A DNA stretch of 64,000 nucleotides from contig CAMZMU010000063.1 of the NCBI GenBank assembly GCA_947311845.1, forward strand, positions 120,484,135-120,548,134, given 5' to 3'. Position 1 is the first letter of the stretch. The number at the start of each line of letters is the position of its first letter. The position numbers and the translations under genes were made by a program. This document shows positions 1 through 11,753 of the stretch, in pieces. This DNA comes from Poa pratensis. Its lineage: Eukaryota; Streptophyta; Magnoliopsida; Poales; Poaceae. Under the pieces are notes generated by a model, which did no database searches, was not told the origin of the DNA, and saw only the letters and a program-made list of their open reading frames with translations.

Positions 1-827
1 AGAGAGTGCATTTGTGAAACCATGAACCCCGGTCCATTTTTAATCATAAGAAACACCTTTCCAACAACTTTCATCCACTTTTCATTTTCAGCCATAATTA
101 AATCCGAAAATACAAAAATAATTTTGCATCTTGCATACGTCATATAAAACCCAAAAATATCATTTATCATTGTTCCATCATCCTTGCATATTTTATTTGC
201 ATATTGTTTTGTTTTATCATTCTCACACCTTGTGCTTGACAACCACTTGGTGAGGTTGAGGGCACAAAACAATTTATCTTTGTTTGCAGGTTTCCAAGGG
301 AAGGATAAGGAGGTAAAGCTTCCACTACTGATTCCCCGAGAGTTCGATATAAACCCTCGAGTCACCTTCGTGGGGAAAACAAGTCTTGCCCGTACTACAC
401 ACTCTGCTATTGGGGTCTCAACCTACGCCATTTAAGGGCTATCAGTAGCCGTCATAGAAGTTTACCATTAAAGCATGGCAATTGTGTGTACTTTTTATCT
501 ATAACATGATAATCACCATAGATGGGAGAGAGGATTGAGTGAACCCATGAACCCATGTCCATTGTTCCTATTAGAAAATAACCTTTGTCTTGTCCTCTTG
601 CATTGAAGAGGATTGGGACACTTTTGCATTCTTGTTTTGTTACATTAAACTTCCATCCATTAAATCAACCACCTTGTTCTTTAAACTTGTTTAGTGCATA
701 GTCAACTAAAACTTGTGACACTTTAGTTGTAGGGAATAGATAACTTTTCCTTCTTGCTCCTGCGGATTGATACCTTAATTCCACATTGAGAGGTGCTACA
801 GTGATCCCCTGCTCTTGGGGGTTATCA
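1..827 (+). mobile_element. Right end of nested LTR-type insertion (copy 1)
   Basis: This equals 22131-22957 of the second copy and ends in the terminal sequence TTATCA, followed by the target duplication AACGT (828-832). The short open frame at 184-435 is LTR sequence, not a gene. See the complete insertion at 19738-22957. Confidence 0.85.
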
Positions 828-832
828 AACGT

Positions 833-3106
833 AAGCACCGACACATTGTTGAGACAGCTCGCACTCTTCTAATTTCATCTTTTGTGCCTACTCATTTTTG
901 GGGTGAAGCTATCTCGACTGCTGTCTACCTTATCAATCTCCAGCCTTCTTCTCGTCTTCAAGGAAAGTCTCCTGGTGAGATTTTGTTTGGTTCTCCTCCC
1001 ACGTATGACCATCTTCGTGTTTTCGGTTGTATTTGCTATGTTCTTTTAGCACCTCGCGAGCGTACCAAGTTGACTGCACAGTCTGTTCAGTGTGTTTTCC
1101 TTGGCTATAGTCTCGAGCATAAGGGCTACCGTTGCTATGATTCTTCTGCTCGTCGCATTCGCTTTTCTCGTGATGTCACTTTTTTGAGGATCAACATTTT
1201 TCTATTCCCCTTCGACTCAATCTTCATCATCAACCTCTTTAGAATCTACCTCCTTTCTTTCACTTCCACCTATTTTCTCAGATGATTCTGCACCTGATCA
1301 GTCTTCGGATCCACCTCCAGCATATGATTCATCTTCTTCCGCACCAGCTCCTCCTCTAGCTAGTTTTCCTTTTCATTATAGTCGTCGTCCTAGAGTTCCA
1401 TCAGATATTCAATCATCCATTCCTTTGTCTTCTCCTCCGGCCTGTACTACTGATCCTTGCACTGATGACTCCTCTCAGACAACAAGGTATGCCCTTCGTG
1501 ATCGCTCCTCTCTTGAGATTCCTAGCAGATACCGAAATGATTTATGTGCAGGGGCAGCTTATGAGCCTACTACTTATCAGGAGGCAGTTGTGTTACCTGA
1601 GTGGCAATTGGCTATGTCCGAGGAGCTTGCAGCTGTAGAGGGTACTGGTACATGGGATTTGGTTTCTCTACCTTCTCGGTCCGTCCCTATCACTTGCAAA
1701 TGAGTGTACAAGGTCAAAACCAAGTCAGATGGATCTGTGGAACGCTACAAGGCTCGACTTGTTGCAAGAGGTTTTCAGCAGGCTCATGGGAGAGATTATG
1801 ATGAGACTTTTGCTCCAGTTGCTCACATGACTTCAGTTCGCACTTTGATTGCTGTGGCTGCCACTCGTTCATGGAAAATTTCCCAAATGGATGTGAAGAA
1901 TGCTTTCCTTCATGGTGATCTGCATGAGGAAGTATATATGCAGCCACCTCCAGGTATTGAGGCTCCATCTGGTCATGTTTGTCGCCTTCGAAAGGCTCTA
2001 TATGGGCTCAAACAAGCTCCTCGTGCCTGGTTTGAGAGATTCACTTCTGTGGTTCGAGCTGCTGGCTTTTCTCCTAGTGAGCATGACCCAGCCCTCTTCA
2101 TTCATACATCAGAGCATGGGCGTACTTTGCTTCTACTGTATGTAGATGATATGCTGATCACGGGAGATGATGTTGGATATATTTCCTTTGTCAAGAAAAA
2201 GTTGAGTGAGCAATTCAAGATGTCAGATTTGGGGTCTCTCAGTTACTTTCTCGGAATTGAGGTCCAACACACAGATGATGGTTACTATATCTCTCAATAA
2301 AGGTACACTCGGGATTTGATTTCGCGCTCTGGCCTCACTGACACATGCATTGCTACTACACCCATGGAACTTCATTTGCAATTGCGTCCTACCGATGGAA
2401 CTCCCCTTGAGGATTCCTCTCGATATCGTCATATTGTTGGCAGTCTAGTGTACCTCACAGTAACAAGACCTGATATTGCACATGCAGTTCATATTCTCAG
2501 CCAATTTGTGGGTGCTCCCACCTCGGTACATTATGGCCATCTACTTCGCGTGCTTCGATATTTAAGGGGCACTACATCTCGTCGCTTGTTCTATGCTAAC
2601 TCAAGTCAGCTCCAACTTCATGCTTACTCTGATTCCACTTGGGTGAGTGATCCCTCGATCGACGTTCAGTCACTGGTTATTGCATATTTCTTGGAACATC
2701 TCTCATTGCATGGAAATCAAAGAAGCAAACTGCTGTGTCACGCTCTAGCGCTGAGGATGAGCTTAGGGCTCTTTCTACTACTACATCAGAGATTGTGTGG
2801 CTTCGCTGGTTATTGGCTGATCTTGAGATTTCATGTCATACACCTACACCTCTTCTCTGTGACAGCACTGCTGCTATTCAAATTGCTAATGACCCTGTCA
2901 AACATGAGCTGACTAAACATATTGGTGTGGATGCATCTTTCACTCGATCTCATTGTCAGCAATCTACTATTAAGCTCCAGTATGTTCCATCAGAGTTTCA
3001 AGTTGCAGATTTCTTCACGAAGGCTCAAACTAGAGATCAACATAGATTTCATATTCTCAAACTTAGTGTATCCGATGCTCCTGATCCACCTTAATTTTGA
3101 GGGGGG
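833..3106 (+). pseudogene. Copia pol 3' half: integrase end, RT, RNase H (copy 1)
   Basis: The frame resumes in the integrase right after the nested insertion. A reverse transcriptase segment follows (about 1704-2300) with the catalytic YVDDM motif and the KALYGLKQAPRAW signature, then RNase H to about 3093. In-frame stops TGA (1701-1703) and TAA (2298-2300) are shared with copy 2. Two further breaks are private to copy 1: a missing G near 1181 after the integrase, and a missing G near 2656 inside RNase H. Domain order integrase-RT-RNase H identifies the Copia superfamily. Confidence 0.88.
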
Positions 3107-3234
3107 TGTTAAGTGTAGTCTAGAGTGTTTAGGCCCAGAGGCCCAGCCCATGTAAATGCAACACTTGTATATCTTCTATCTTGTTCAATACAGAAAGGTG
3201 TTCGGTCATCTCGTTTTCCTCTCTATATTGAACA
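3107..3234 (+). repeat. Copia 3' LTR (copy 1), 128 bp
   Basis: It runs from TGTTAAGTG to TTGAACA after a polypurine tract (GAGGGGGG, 3099-3106). It matches the LTRs at 17188-17315 and 25239-25366. The target duplication TCAAG follows at 3235-3239. Confidence 0.9.
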
Positions 3235-3239
3235 TCAAG

Positions 3240-4471
3240 GAATCACAAGTTTGCTTTGGACGTGCATGGACTCTCGGCACCGGCATATGCTCAGCAACGG
3301 CAAGGACCCTGGGCAGGGATTTAAAATGTCGTCGAAATATTGCGATAGTTCATATTTCGAGGGTCACCGAAATTTTGGCGTTTCGTTCCACAGTTGACTT
3401 GAAATTAATTACTACTAACAGCAACCAAAAGTATAAGGGCCCCCTTTAATACTCGATTTAGGACATCAGCCTCGTTTGTACGCTGGTTGTATTGGTTTGA
3501 TTTGTTTTTTTTTTACAATTATTGGTTTAATTTGTTTCTCGGGTATGAATGCTTCCCACCTGGGCCATGGGCTTTTCCTTGGGGGCCTAGCTAGTTCTCT
3601 CGGGATAAAATTCACGTGATAGGCAAGATGCCGGCCCATCAATGTGTAGTTTCAGGTTTCAGTGTGCAGTTCAGTTTCTTTTGGGGATTCTAGATAGCTT
3701 CTAGGTGAAAATAAGCTTAAACCCAAGAGAACTGGATTTTAAGCCGTTTCCTGTGGCAGCCAGCTTATCTGATTTCTTCACAGTGGAGAAAAGCCGGGTA
3801 CCCCCTACTTCCCGCACCCGCCGACGGCTTCCCGCGAGTGAAATCAAATCGTTATTTGGCGTTGCCCCTCTTGGACATTGAATTTACAGAAGACTGCCAC
3901 AGCGCAGCAGAGAGTGAACTGGTCCCTTGTGTCGTTCCTAGCGGGCCGAAGCGGTCAACCCACTAATCCACTACGCGTCCCGCGAGTTGCGAGACCCACA
4001 TCTAACCCTCGCATGGCTCTCTCGCGATGGGGAATTTTTTGCCGGCGGCAATACCAGCCTGACCATTTTCCTTCACCCACCCGAGCTGCAGATCGCTGGC
4101 GACATATCCCGGACCTTCTCTGAGTCCCCGGACCTCGCTCCACGACAAGCCGAGCAGGAAGCACCGGTCCGTTGTCGACAAGACCGTGGCGGCGTTCAGC
4201 CCGGTCGGCAGTGTGCGTCTCGCCGTGGCCTGCCTTATCCCCAGGCTCTCCAATGGCACACCGGGTGAGCATAAGAAGGCAGCGTACGATTTGAGGGTGC
4301 CTGATTTTGTTAATAAAAATGGTCATTTGAGTGTGCCCCATCGGCCCAGACACCTTGTCTGGATGCCGCAAACAGATAGAATATGGGGCCATCAGGACAT
4401 AATAACGAGGGTGCCCTTGGGATGCCCTTAGTCACCCTTTCACAACCGATAGTGAATATAGTGAACATAGA
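3240..4471. other. Intergenic DNA, no gene recognised (copy 1)
   Basis: This is the original flank of the Copia insertion, continuing the sequence that precedes 17183. Short open frames around 3878-4430 occur on both strands, overlap each other and show no recognisable motif or codon bias. The same region in copy 2 is 25372-26603. Confidence 0.6.
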
Positions 4472-5176
4472 GGGCATATGCTCCCTCCTATTTGAAATGT
4501 TAAAAATATGTCAAAACATGTCCAAAAAAATTCATTCATATGTCTCACAAAACATGTGCCCTGCATAAAAAAGAGATTATAGAGATGCGATTTGGTGCTC
4601 CCGAGCTCCAGTGATATCGTCTATTTCAAAAAAAAAAAATATATTTAAAAGTTTCATATAAATCTAAAAAAATTCATGCATGTCCTCAATGATATACGTT
4701 GCAAGCGTGAAAAATCTAAACGCAAAATACTTAACGGTTTAAACTCCACAAAAATGACAAATGTATAGATTCGAATATAGTGAACAATATGTAGTTTCAA
4801 TTTTTCAACCTTTGTCTTTTTGTCTAGCTTAGAGTATTGTATTTTGCATTGAGATTTTTTACTTCTGTAAGGTATATCATTTAGAACATGCATGATTTTT
4901 TTCAGATTTTGTCGAAACTTCTAAATACAGGTTTTGAATTTTTGAAAATTGCGATATCACTGGAGCTTAGGAGCAAAAATGACTTTCTGAAAGTTTCGGT
5001 GCTATATAGCGCAGTAATCATGTGACATATTTTTGTATTTTTTATATAGGCCAACTAAACCGTCATATATCCGAGAAATTTTTTACGCACACATGGAACA
5101 TGCACACAGACACAACTTTTTTTTAGAAATTTTTAAACTTAAAAAAATATTTTTTCCGAAGAGGGAGTATATGCCC
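4472..5176. mobile_element. TIR element (MITE-like), outer (copy 1)
   Basis: The left end GGGCATATGCTCCCTC (4472-4487) is matched by the inverted right end GAGGGAGTATATGCCC (5161-5176), with one mismatch. The interior is AT-rich and non-coding. A second TIR element (4596-4975) lies inside it. The superfamily is not assigned because I could not fix a convincing target duplication. The equivalent in copy 2 is 26604-27309. Confidence 0.6.
4596..4975. mobile_element. Nested 380-bp TIR MITE (copy 1)
   Basis: Terminal inverted repeats of about 24 bp begin TGCTCCCGAGCTCCAGTGAT on the left, and the right end is CGATATCACTGGAGC..GGAGCA. The ends match apart from two central bases. The element is AT-rich and has no coding capacity. 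It sits inside the outer element 4472-5176, giving a two-level nest. Confidence 0.75.
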
Positions 5177-5705
5177 CCATGTTTAAGTGCTACTTTCACA
5201 TTCAACACCACACTAGTAGAGTGTGACAACCTGGGCCCCGCACGTGATTAATTCATAATCATATGCAAAGATCTTAAGTGTTTTTAAAATGTGACGCTTA
5301 TCTTGATCGTTTAACCCTATGCATGTAGGGCCGAAAAAATATGGAAAATATTAACAATCTTAGTTAACATATCAATCAAACATGCTTTAGGTAATGTCAC
5401 CTAGAATGATTACTGAGTTGAATAAAAACGAATAAATTGGCCTTCTCTTAGGCAAAGATGTGCTCTATATTATTCTTTTTTACATTATATAATTGAACGA
5501 GACACACTTTTCTGTATATGATTTTGATGATTCACATATTTATAAGCTACTAGTATAATTGCACGTGCATGCACTATATACCTATTTGGCGACTGTATTA
5601 ATTTGGTATTGTTGTTGCGCGATCCGAAAGATACACAAAAGTAATGGAGATACTCAATCTGCAAAATTTAGTTTCGCATCCCAAGTCAAGTGAGAAATGG
5701 CGTCA
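5177..5705. other. AT-rich intergenic DNA (copy 1)
   Basis: No gene is seen. In copy 2 the equivalent is 27310-27845. Copy 1 and copy 2 differ by a small rearranged patch near 5565-5590 (copy 2: 27695-27726), the largest local difference found between the two copies. Confidence 0.5.
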
Positions 5706-5918
5706 ATATCACATCCAGCATAGACATTAGTGAATAAATAGAGTAGGAAAAAAGGGTCAAGTAAGAAACCTTAGGAATTTTCTCCAACATCAGATTATTT
5801 AGGCAAGTAAATATCACATCCATAAGCATATACATTAGTGAATAAATAGAGTAGGAAAAAAAGGGTCATGTAAGAAACCTTAGGAATTTTCTCCAACATC
5901 AGATTATTTAGGCAAGTA
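5706..5918. repeat. Two-unit tandem repeat, about 106 bp per unit (copy 1)
   Basis: The unit beginning ATATCACATCCA.. with internal ACATTAGTGAATAAATAGAG occurs twice in a row (5706 and 5811). The period is 105-108 bp and the units are nearly identical. Copy 2 carries the same pair at 27846-28058. Confidence 0.85.
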
Positions 5919-6429
5919 ATATTTACACTCATTTGACATAGGCTCCGTGTGACAATACTAAACTCGGCAGGAAACTTCCATTCCAAGAACCTAATTGAAG
6001 AAAAGATACATATATATGTTATGCGGCAGTACCAAATTCAGCAAGGAAACATCCTTTATTAAGGTCATCCTTGAAGCAAATAAGACACAAGGCTGGTCTT
6101 ATTGATGGCTTTCGTCAAGTGCATCATGAGGATCATCTATTCTTTCTAAAAAGATAAAGTTCGCGTATAGAAAAAGGCATATGATAGACTAATAAAGATT
6201 TTAGAGATAAAAAATGTTGCCCACAATAATCTAAGCTATCTCAAATCTAATCAAATAACACAACCTCTGCAAGCAAGAAGAAAATTCAGAAACAACATAC
6301 AATAGGATGGTAGTACTAAGCAGAGTTTGATTAATTGGACACCGTTAATAGAATTGAAACTGCAGGAGGGAACATGGCAGCACTACTAGACATTTCGGTC
6401 CACTACCGTAATTGTCAATCAAAAGACTT

Positions 6430-7808
6430 CACGGCCTCCGTGCCGCGGCGGTGGCGGCCTCCCCGCCGCCACACAACTGGCGGCGGGGTGTGCTTCTCTT
6501 TGCTCTGTGGTGCGGCGGAAGGCCGACGCGGCTGGGACGCCGTCGGCCGGCTCGTCGGCGCGTGCACGTCGGAGCGGCGGCCCCGGGCAGCGGTGGTGAT
6601 GTGGCGCAGAGGCGCGGCGGGGTGCACGCTTTGGGTGGCCACGCGGGATGGCGGCCAGGCGTGGCGCGGAGGCGTGGCGGGCGCACAGGGTGCGGCGTGG
6701 ACGCGGGAGTCTCCGGTCGGTGCGCCTCCGACGGCACGGCTTGGAGACTCGGGGATGCGCGGGGAGATGACGATGGTGGCTAATCCGCGTTCTCCGGTCG
6801 CCGGCGGCCGTGCGCGCGTGGTGCGCGTCGACGCGTCTGGGCAGGTCTACGGCCAGGATCCGTGGTGGTTCGTGGCCTCGGGCGGCGCACCGTCTTGCCA
6901 TGCCGACATGGTGCTCGGTACGGCGTGGTGGCGTGCTGCGTCCGGTGGTGCTGCCCTTGGTGCCGATGATGGATGTGCTGCCTTCGTGGTGGATTTGCCG
7001 CAGGTAGTCTCCGCGAGGTGCGGGTGACTTCGGCGGTCTGTGATGCGCCTCTTCATCGCCGGGTTTGTTTGGTGTGGTGGTGGTAGCTGTTTGGCTTGCC
7101 GGCGACGATTTGGATTGATATGCGGATGTTGGTGTGGGGAGCTTGGGTGAAAACCCAGTGATGACGGCGGCTGCGGCCGTCGTATACCTTGTTGGAGGCA
7201 TCACATTTTGCTACCACACCCCGTCGCATGCATTCAATCGTCGGTGCAGCTCCGGGGAGACCCTTGATCTTGTGATCGGACGATGGCGGCGCCTTGGTGT
7301 CGTTTCCCTCTTGGGGGCTTCGTCTTTGGAGTTGGACATCGACAAGAGGGACCAGTGGAAGGCCGAGGTGTTCGCGTTGAGGCTCTGTGGCGACGAAGAT
7401 GATGAGCGATGTCGGAAACGTGGCTGTGGCTGCGGTAGTCGGCTCTTTTCCGCGTGTCCTTGGGGTTGCCTCGCGTGTCTTGTTGCTGTGAAGTCGAAGC
7501 TGCTGTGGTGGGTTCCCAGTGGTGTACGATGACTGGCGGCAGATGTTCCTTTCGGCGAGTTTCCACGGCGCCAGCCTGCCTAGTTCTCCTTCTTAACTCT
7601 TCTTCAGAGTCGAAGCTGCGCCTGCCTTTGCGCTGTTGGGGAGCTGTCGCAGCTCCCCGGAGGGTTGTTCTTTGAGTTGTGGCGGGCTTGTCCCCGTGGT
7701 GTCGGTGTTGTTGTATGGTTTTCGCCCGATTTTTTCCAGTAATAAACCGGGCACCTTCTGCTTAATTAATGGATAAGGCAAAGCTTTTGCCTTCGTTTCG
7801 AAAAAAAA
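6430..7808 (+). mobile_element. GC-rich poly(A)-tailed retroelement (LINE/retroposon-like), copy 1
   Basis: A strongly GC-rich block of about 1.4 kb lies between AT-rich flanks. It ends in a T-rich 3' tail with AATAAA-like AATAAACCGGGC (7741-7752), the phrase GGCAAAGCTTTTGCCT and an A8 tract (7801-7808). That arrangement is typical of grass non-LTR 3' ends. Many open frames overlap on both strands, as expected for GC-rich DNA, and none shows a recognisable domain. No clear target duplication was found and the left border is approximate. It could also be a retroposed transcript of unknown origin. Confidence 0.5.
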
Positions 7809-9030
7809 GGGCAGAAATAACGACCTGACGTTCATTCTCACCATCAACAGGATCAAAACTGCCATGTACGCCTCAACTAACATGGGCTTTAAGTTGATTC
7901 CCAGCCGCCGATTTCAGTTTTACCTTCATATCTCGTAATTTCATGAAGCAACAGCATCAGCTTCACATGAAGGCAGCGACATGGGTTTGACTGGTCAAAA
8001 TTCCCGAAACAATCCCCAACAGGGATGAATAAAAGCAACGCTAGTCGGCAGATCAGTCGACCACATCGTTGATGCACTTGAGCATGCGTGCACGGGCGGA
8101 GCTCAATCACGACGACCATGAGCGGCGCTCTGCCACACCCACAGCGCTCGACCACGGCGTCAACAGCGTCCACAGTGCGCACGGAAGCCGTCGAGCTGGG
8201 AATGGGTAGCGGGTGCAGTGGTTGGACGGCCGGCGTGTGCAGCACGGCTATAGCGATCTGCGGATTGGAGGCCAGCAGGGTGGCCGCGTCCGGCGCGTGC
8301 AGCGCGGCCGGATGCAGGGGTTGGGCGGCCGGCGGGGAGTCGGCAGACAGGATGGCATCCGCGAGCAGGGTCGCAGGGAGAAGGTGGCGCTGGTCGTGGG
8401 TCGCTGTGGCTGAGAATCTCCGCCGCGAGCTGGCCTCCTTCGAGTCTGACCGCGCCGGCGAGGAGGTCGTCGCCTCTCTCTTCTTATTAAGCAACCGTTT
8501 CTTTTTATCGGTGGCAATCTTTTGTAATTAACGGCAAAACGAAAAGGTGGTGGCAATTTGGTCGTATTATGTGATTTGGTGGGAGGTCAAAATGGTTCAA
8601 AACGGACAATGTTGAGTTGTCAAACATTGAGACGATCTGAGCCGTTTGATCGGATATTGAAAGGCTCAGATTTAAAGTATCCGAACAAGACAAGTTTGCT
8701 ATTTTAATAGTAGTATAGATACTATATGCTTGTGGACGGAGTTCACGTGAGGCAGGAAAGAACGAGGCTTAACTTTTGGTGCCAAAACCGTTTTCGCGCG
8801 GGATTGCACGTACTAGTAGCTGCGCCGCGCGCGCGTGCCGTGGTGAGTCGCTGACTGGAGTGGCCCACTGTTGTTTTCCGCCCGGGGCGCACATGGCAGC
8901 CTACTGCGTTCCGTTTTGCACAGTACTACAGTGCCCGGCAAACGCCGTAACCGATCTCTCTCCACTTTAGAGCAGACGATCAGACCCTGTGGCAAGTCAC
9001 ACCACCCACACGCATCCATCCATCCATCCC
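7809..9030. other. Region upstream of the F-box gene 5' end (copy 1)
   Basis: This holds the distal promoter region of the duplicated F-box gene. The minus-strand open frame near 7889-8494 has no recognised domain; its frame differs between the two copies because of indels, so coding is doubtful. Confidence 0.4.
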
Positions 9031-9039
9031 CTATATAAT
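9031..9039 (+). promoter_or_regulatory. TATA box of the F-box gene (copy 1)
   Basis: CTATATAAT follows a CATC-type microsatellite and lies about 80 bp before a good splice donor (CTCACG|GTGAGTG at 9120/9121). It is identical to the copy-2 element at 31191. Confidence 0.65.
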
Positions 9040-10185
9040 CCCCCGCCGCACACCGGAGAAGAACCGGGGAGGCCGGCCAGGGAGGACCAAAGGAACACAT
9101 CGACTCGATCGTATCTCACGGTGAGTGCTTTGGGTTTTCGAGAAGCACGCCGAGTTGGTATGTTTAATCCGCTCCTCATCTCGCGGCTGGTTTGCTTTGC
9201 TTGGTCTGGTCGTATGCGTGCGAGGATTCCGATCTCTTTCTGCTCCCTCTTCGATTCGATTTTTGAGCTCTTGATTTTTCTCCTCCGTTTTCTGCTCTTT
9301 GCGTGGGGGAGAAGGCCTGGCGCGTGCAGCAGCGCGATTCCATGGCCATGGCAGGGCGTAAAGCTGCCTTGATCCAACTATTTGGTGTTTCGAGGACCTT
9401 TCCTTTCCGCGCGCTCACACGGCGGCTCCGAGTAGCAGCGTTCTGCGTCGTTTTTTGGCCCGTGGATCGATGTTTTGGATGATTCCATCTTACGCAGCAG
9501 GGCAGTTCGTGGGAGGATTCCATCGGGTGTTTTCTGAGGTAGATCCATTCCCCCTTCTGCGTGCGAGTTTCCATTTGTTTTGGTGCGTCCTGATGAGAGA
9601 AGGCCTGCCAATGCAGCTGCGCGAGTTTTCTCTGCCCCATTCCATGGCAGATGCTTCTTCTGGTTGAAAAGTGGAGCATACGTCTTCTCGCGGTCGCTTC
9701 AATTTTTGCTGGGTTTTGTTTTACACGGCGAGCAAGCGTAGCGGCGGCGGCGGCGGAGTATACCATGATCTAGCACACGCGCTGCTGCTGCTGCTCGCAT
9801 CTGATTCTCCGATCCATCGAAACGCGAGGATTCCTCTCGTGCTTTCTTAGTTTTGATCTGAGGTGTTTTTTGCCCTTCACGTCCATTGTCGCTGGCGTTT
9901 CGAGGGTATTCTACTTTTGCGCTTACACGGCGTCGCCGCAGCAGCAGCATGTACGCATACATCACACGCACTGCTGCTGCTCGACGCAATGCCTTCCTTG
10001 CTTGAGCACATTGTTCCCCTTTGGTCATCCGTGTTTCGATGATGATGTAGTGTCATGCGTGTCGTTTAATGCCAGGAACATCGATCGGCTAGGCTTAATT
10101 AATTACCCGGTGGATCGACTGGTGATTTGTTTGTTTATTTTGTGTTTGCGGCAGGCAAGGGACTTCCCCGCGCGGCCGGAGGGAG

Positions 10186-10224
10186 ATGGACGACGAGCCT
10201 ACGCCGCAGCTGCAGGCGCCGATG
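10186..10224 (+). pseudogene. First coding exon of F-box gene, orphaned (copy 1)
   Basis: The 13-codon exon encodes MDDEPTPQLQAPM and sits between acceptor GCGGCAG (exon starts 10155) and donor GTAAGT (10225). It is identical to the exon at 32347-32385. The N gap follows and the main F-box exon is absent on this side, so this copy cannot encode the protein. It is either a truncated duplicate or an assembly duplicate. Confidence 0.75.
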
Positions 10225-10777
10225 GTAAGTGACGTTCGTACGAGAAGAGCATCAGCTTTTCTGGCCTTTAATTTGTTTTACCTTTTGTTCATCCGAGGCG
10301 ATCTAGCTGTTAGATGAGTCCACTTTTAATCTGTTGATTCACGTTACGGTAGATGGAATGGGATGTTGTTGTAATGTTGTATGCATTCCGCGACGGCGGT
10401 GTAGTACCGCATTGTTTCTTACTAGTACATGATTGAAGTAAGCGCATTAGTACGTAATTGCTGGCTAGTTACTACTAGTATGTGTTAATGGTGGTCTCGA
10501 CCTTACTAGTATTACCTGGGCCCGTAATTCGTGCGATTTAGAGTGCAAAAAATAATATATCGTGCGATTTCCCTCTCGATCTCGTGCGTCCCAGCCTTCC
10601 CGCGCCAAATCGACCTATTCCCGCGCCAAATCGAGCCATCGCGCGCCAAATCCCTTTGCCTCCCCTACGAATCGAGCCTCTCATGGTAAATCCCCTTGCT
10701 GGCCACCAAAATCGTCCCCAAATCACCAGTCAAGAACCCTAGACTCCAAGCCCGTCCCCGGCGCCGTCCGTTGTGAG

Positions 10778-11102
10778 ATGGCTGGCCAGTCCAAGAGGAC
10801 AAACTGCACCAGCGCCTCCGGAGTTCTCATGGCTGCCGGCTCAGCCGTCCCGCCTCCAACATCTCAGCCAGTCCCGCCGGCGGCAGTCCCTTCCATGTTT
10901 GCACCCGGCGCCTGGTTACCACCACGCCCACCTCAGTCCATGGCGGCCTCACCCCCACCGTGCTGGCCCCCGGGGTACATCAACCAGGTATGGCCGATTT
11001 GCAAGCTCAAGGCCCTTGGTGGATACCGCCTGTCGGAACTGGAGGCTCAGCTCAACCTACGCCGATGACAGGAGGTCTTGACGACCACGACCTGCAGGCA
11101 TG
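10778..11102 (+). pseudogene. Proline-rich exon fragment in F-box intron (copy 1)
   Basis: This corresponds to 32942-33267 in copy 2, with several one-base indels that break the frame differently. It starts MAGQSK and ends at a donor-like TG|GTATGT. Confidence 0.5.
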
Positions 11103-11492
11103 GTATGTGCTATTGGCACTAATCTTGGTTGGTTAATTGTATCTACATGATATACGAATTTGTTGCCAGCTTACTGAACCTAATAGACACGGATAGTATT
11201 GTTATTCTTCAAGGTTACACTATGTAGTAGTATAGTGTTCAGGGATGCTTTTATCGTTAATTATAGGACAATTGTATGCTTTTTGGACTGAGGACAAAGA
11301 TTGGTGATGGGGCCAGGCTTGCCGTGCTGATTGCAGCATGCTGCTTGATTATTTTTGTGCTCTGAAATACTTTAGGTACTAGGAATTCTAAGCCGAAATC
11401 GCTTAGCTATATATTAGCCTATTAAGCATCAAATGTTTCTGTCCCTTTTTGAAATTGTAGTAAAAGATTCACTTCTGATCTTGAATTATAGT

Positions 11493-11505
11493 NNNNNNNN
11501 NNNNN
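11493..11505. other. Assembly gap, 13 N
   Basis: Thirteen N characters. The duplicated sequence ends at the base before the gap. The sequence after it (TGAGAAAACGAGG..) is unrelated to what follows the matching point in copy 2 (33657). Confidence 0.99.
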
Positions 11506-11706
11506 TGAGAAAACGAGGTAATAACTTTTCACCCTTAAGTTAACCATGTTAGGCATGGAATAAAGCAAGTTGAGCACCGTGTAAGTAACAACAGATATTT
11601 AGAGGCCCCTTTGCGTTGAAACAAGCATCAATCTCACATGTTGTAATAATTAACAGATACAAATTATCGAGACTGACTCCATTCCAGACAAACGATTGGC
11701 AGCGTC

Positions 11707-11753
11707 CCAACGCCGCATCTTTTTTTTTTTTTTGAGATTCCAACGCCGCATCT
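11707..11753. repeat. 14-bp direct repeats flanking a short poly(T) insert
   Basis: CCAACGCCGCATCT occurs at 11707-11720 and 11740-11753. The intervening 19 bases are T13 followed by GAGATT. This is the expected footprint of an L1-type reverse-transcription event that inserted little more than a poly(A) tail in minus orientation. Confidence 0.6.

Larger units (their letters stand above)
1..11492 (+). repeat. 11.5-kb direct duplication, copy 1
   Basis: This stretch aligns base for base with 22131-33656 from the first base of the window to the last base before the N gap. It holds the right end of a nested LTR element, the 3' half of a Copia element, TIR elements, a GC-rich poly(A) element and the 5' part of an F-box gene. 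The differences I could see are mostly one- or two-base indels in homopolymers or short repeats (for example near 1181, 2656, 7080 and 9000), with few substitutions. Copy 1 is usually the shorter one. The match starts at base 1, so the duplication probably extends upstream of the window. Confidence 0.93.

Noticed and set aside
184..435. 83-codon open frame, also at 22314-22565
   Set aside because: It lies in the LTR-type insertion and has no domain; two copies exist only because of the large duplication.
3955..4392. 145-codon minus-strand frame, also at 26087-26524
   Set aside because: It overlaps three other frames of similar length and has no recognised motif or start context.
6419..7204. 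261-codon minus-strand frame in the GC-rich element (275 codons at 28558-29385)
   Set aside because: The two copies differ by indels that change its frame, composition is Arg/Pro/His-rich, and no domain is seen.
8088..8531. Overlapping frames at 7889-8556 and 30046-30714
   Set aside because: Frames on both strands change between the two nearly identical copies, so they are not conserved coding sequence.
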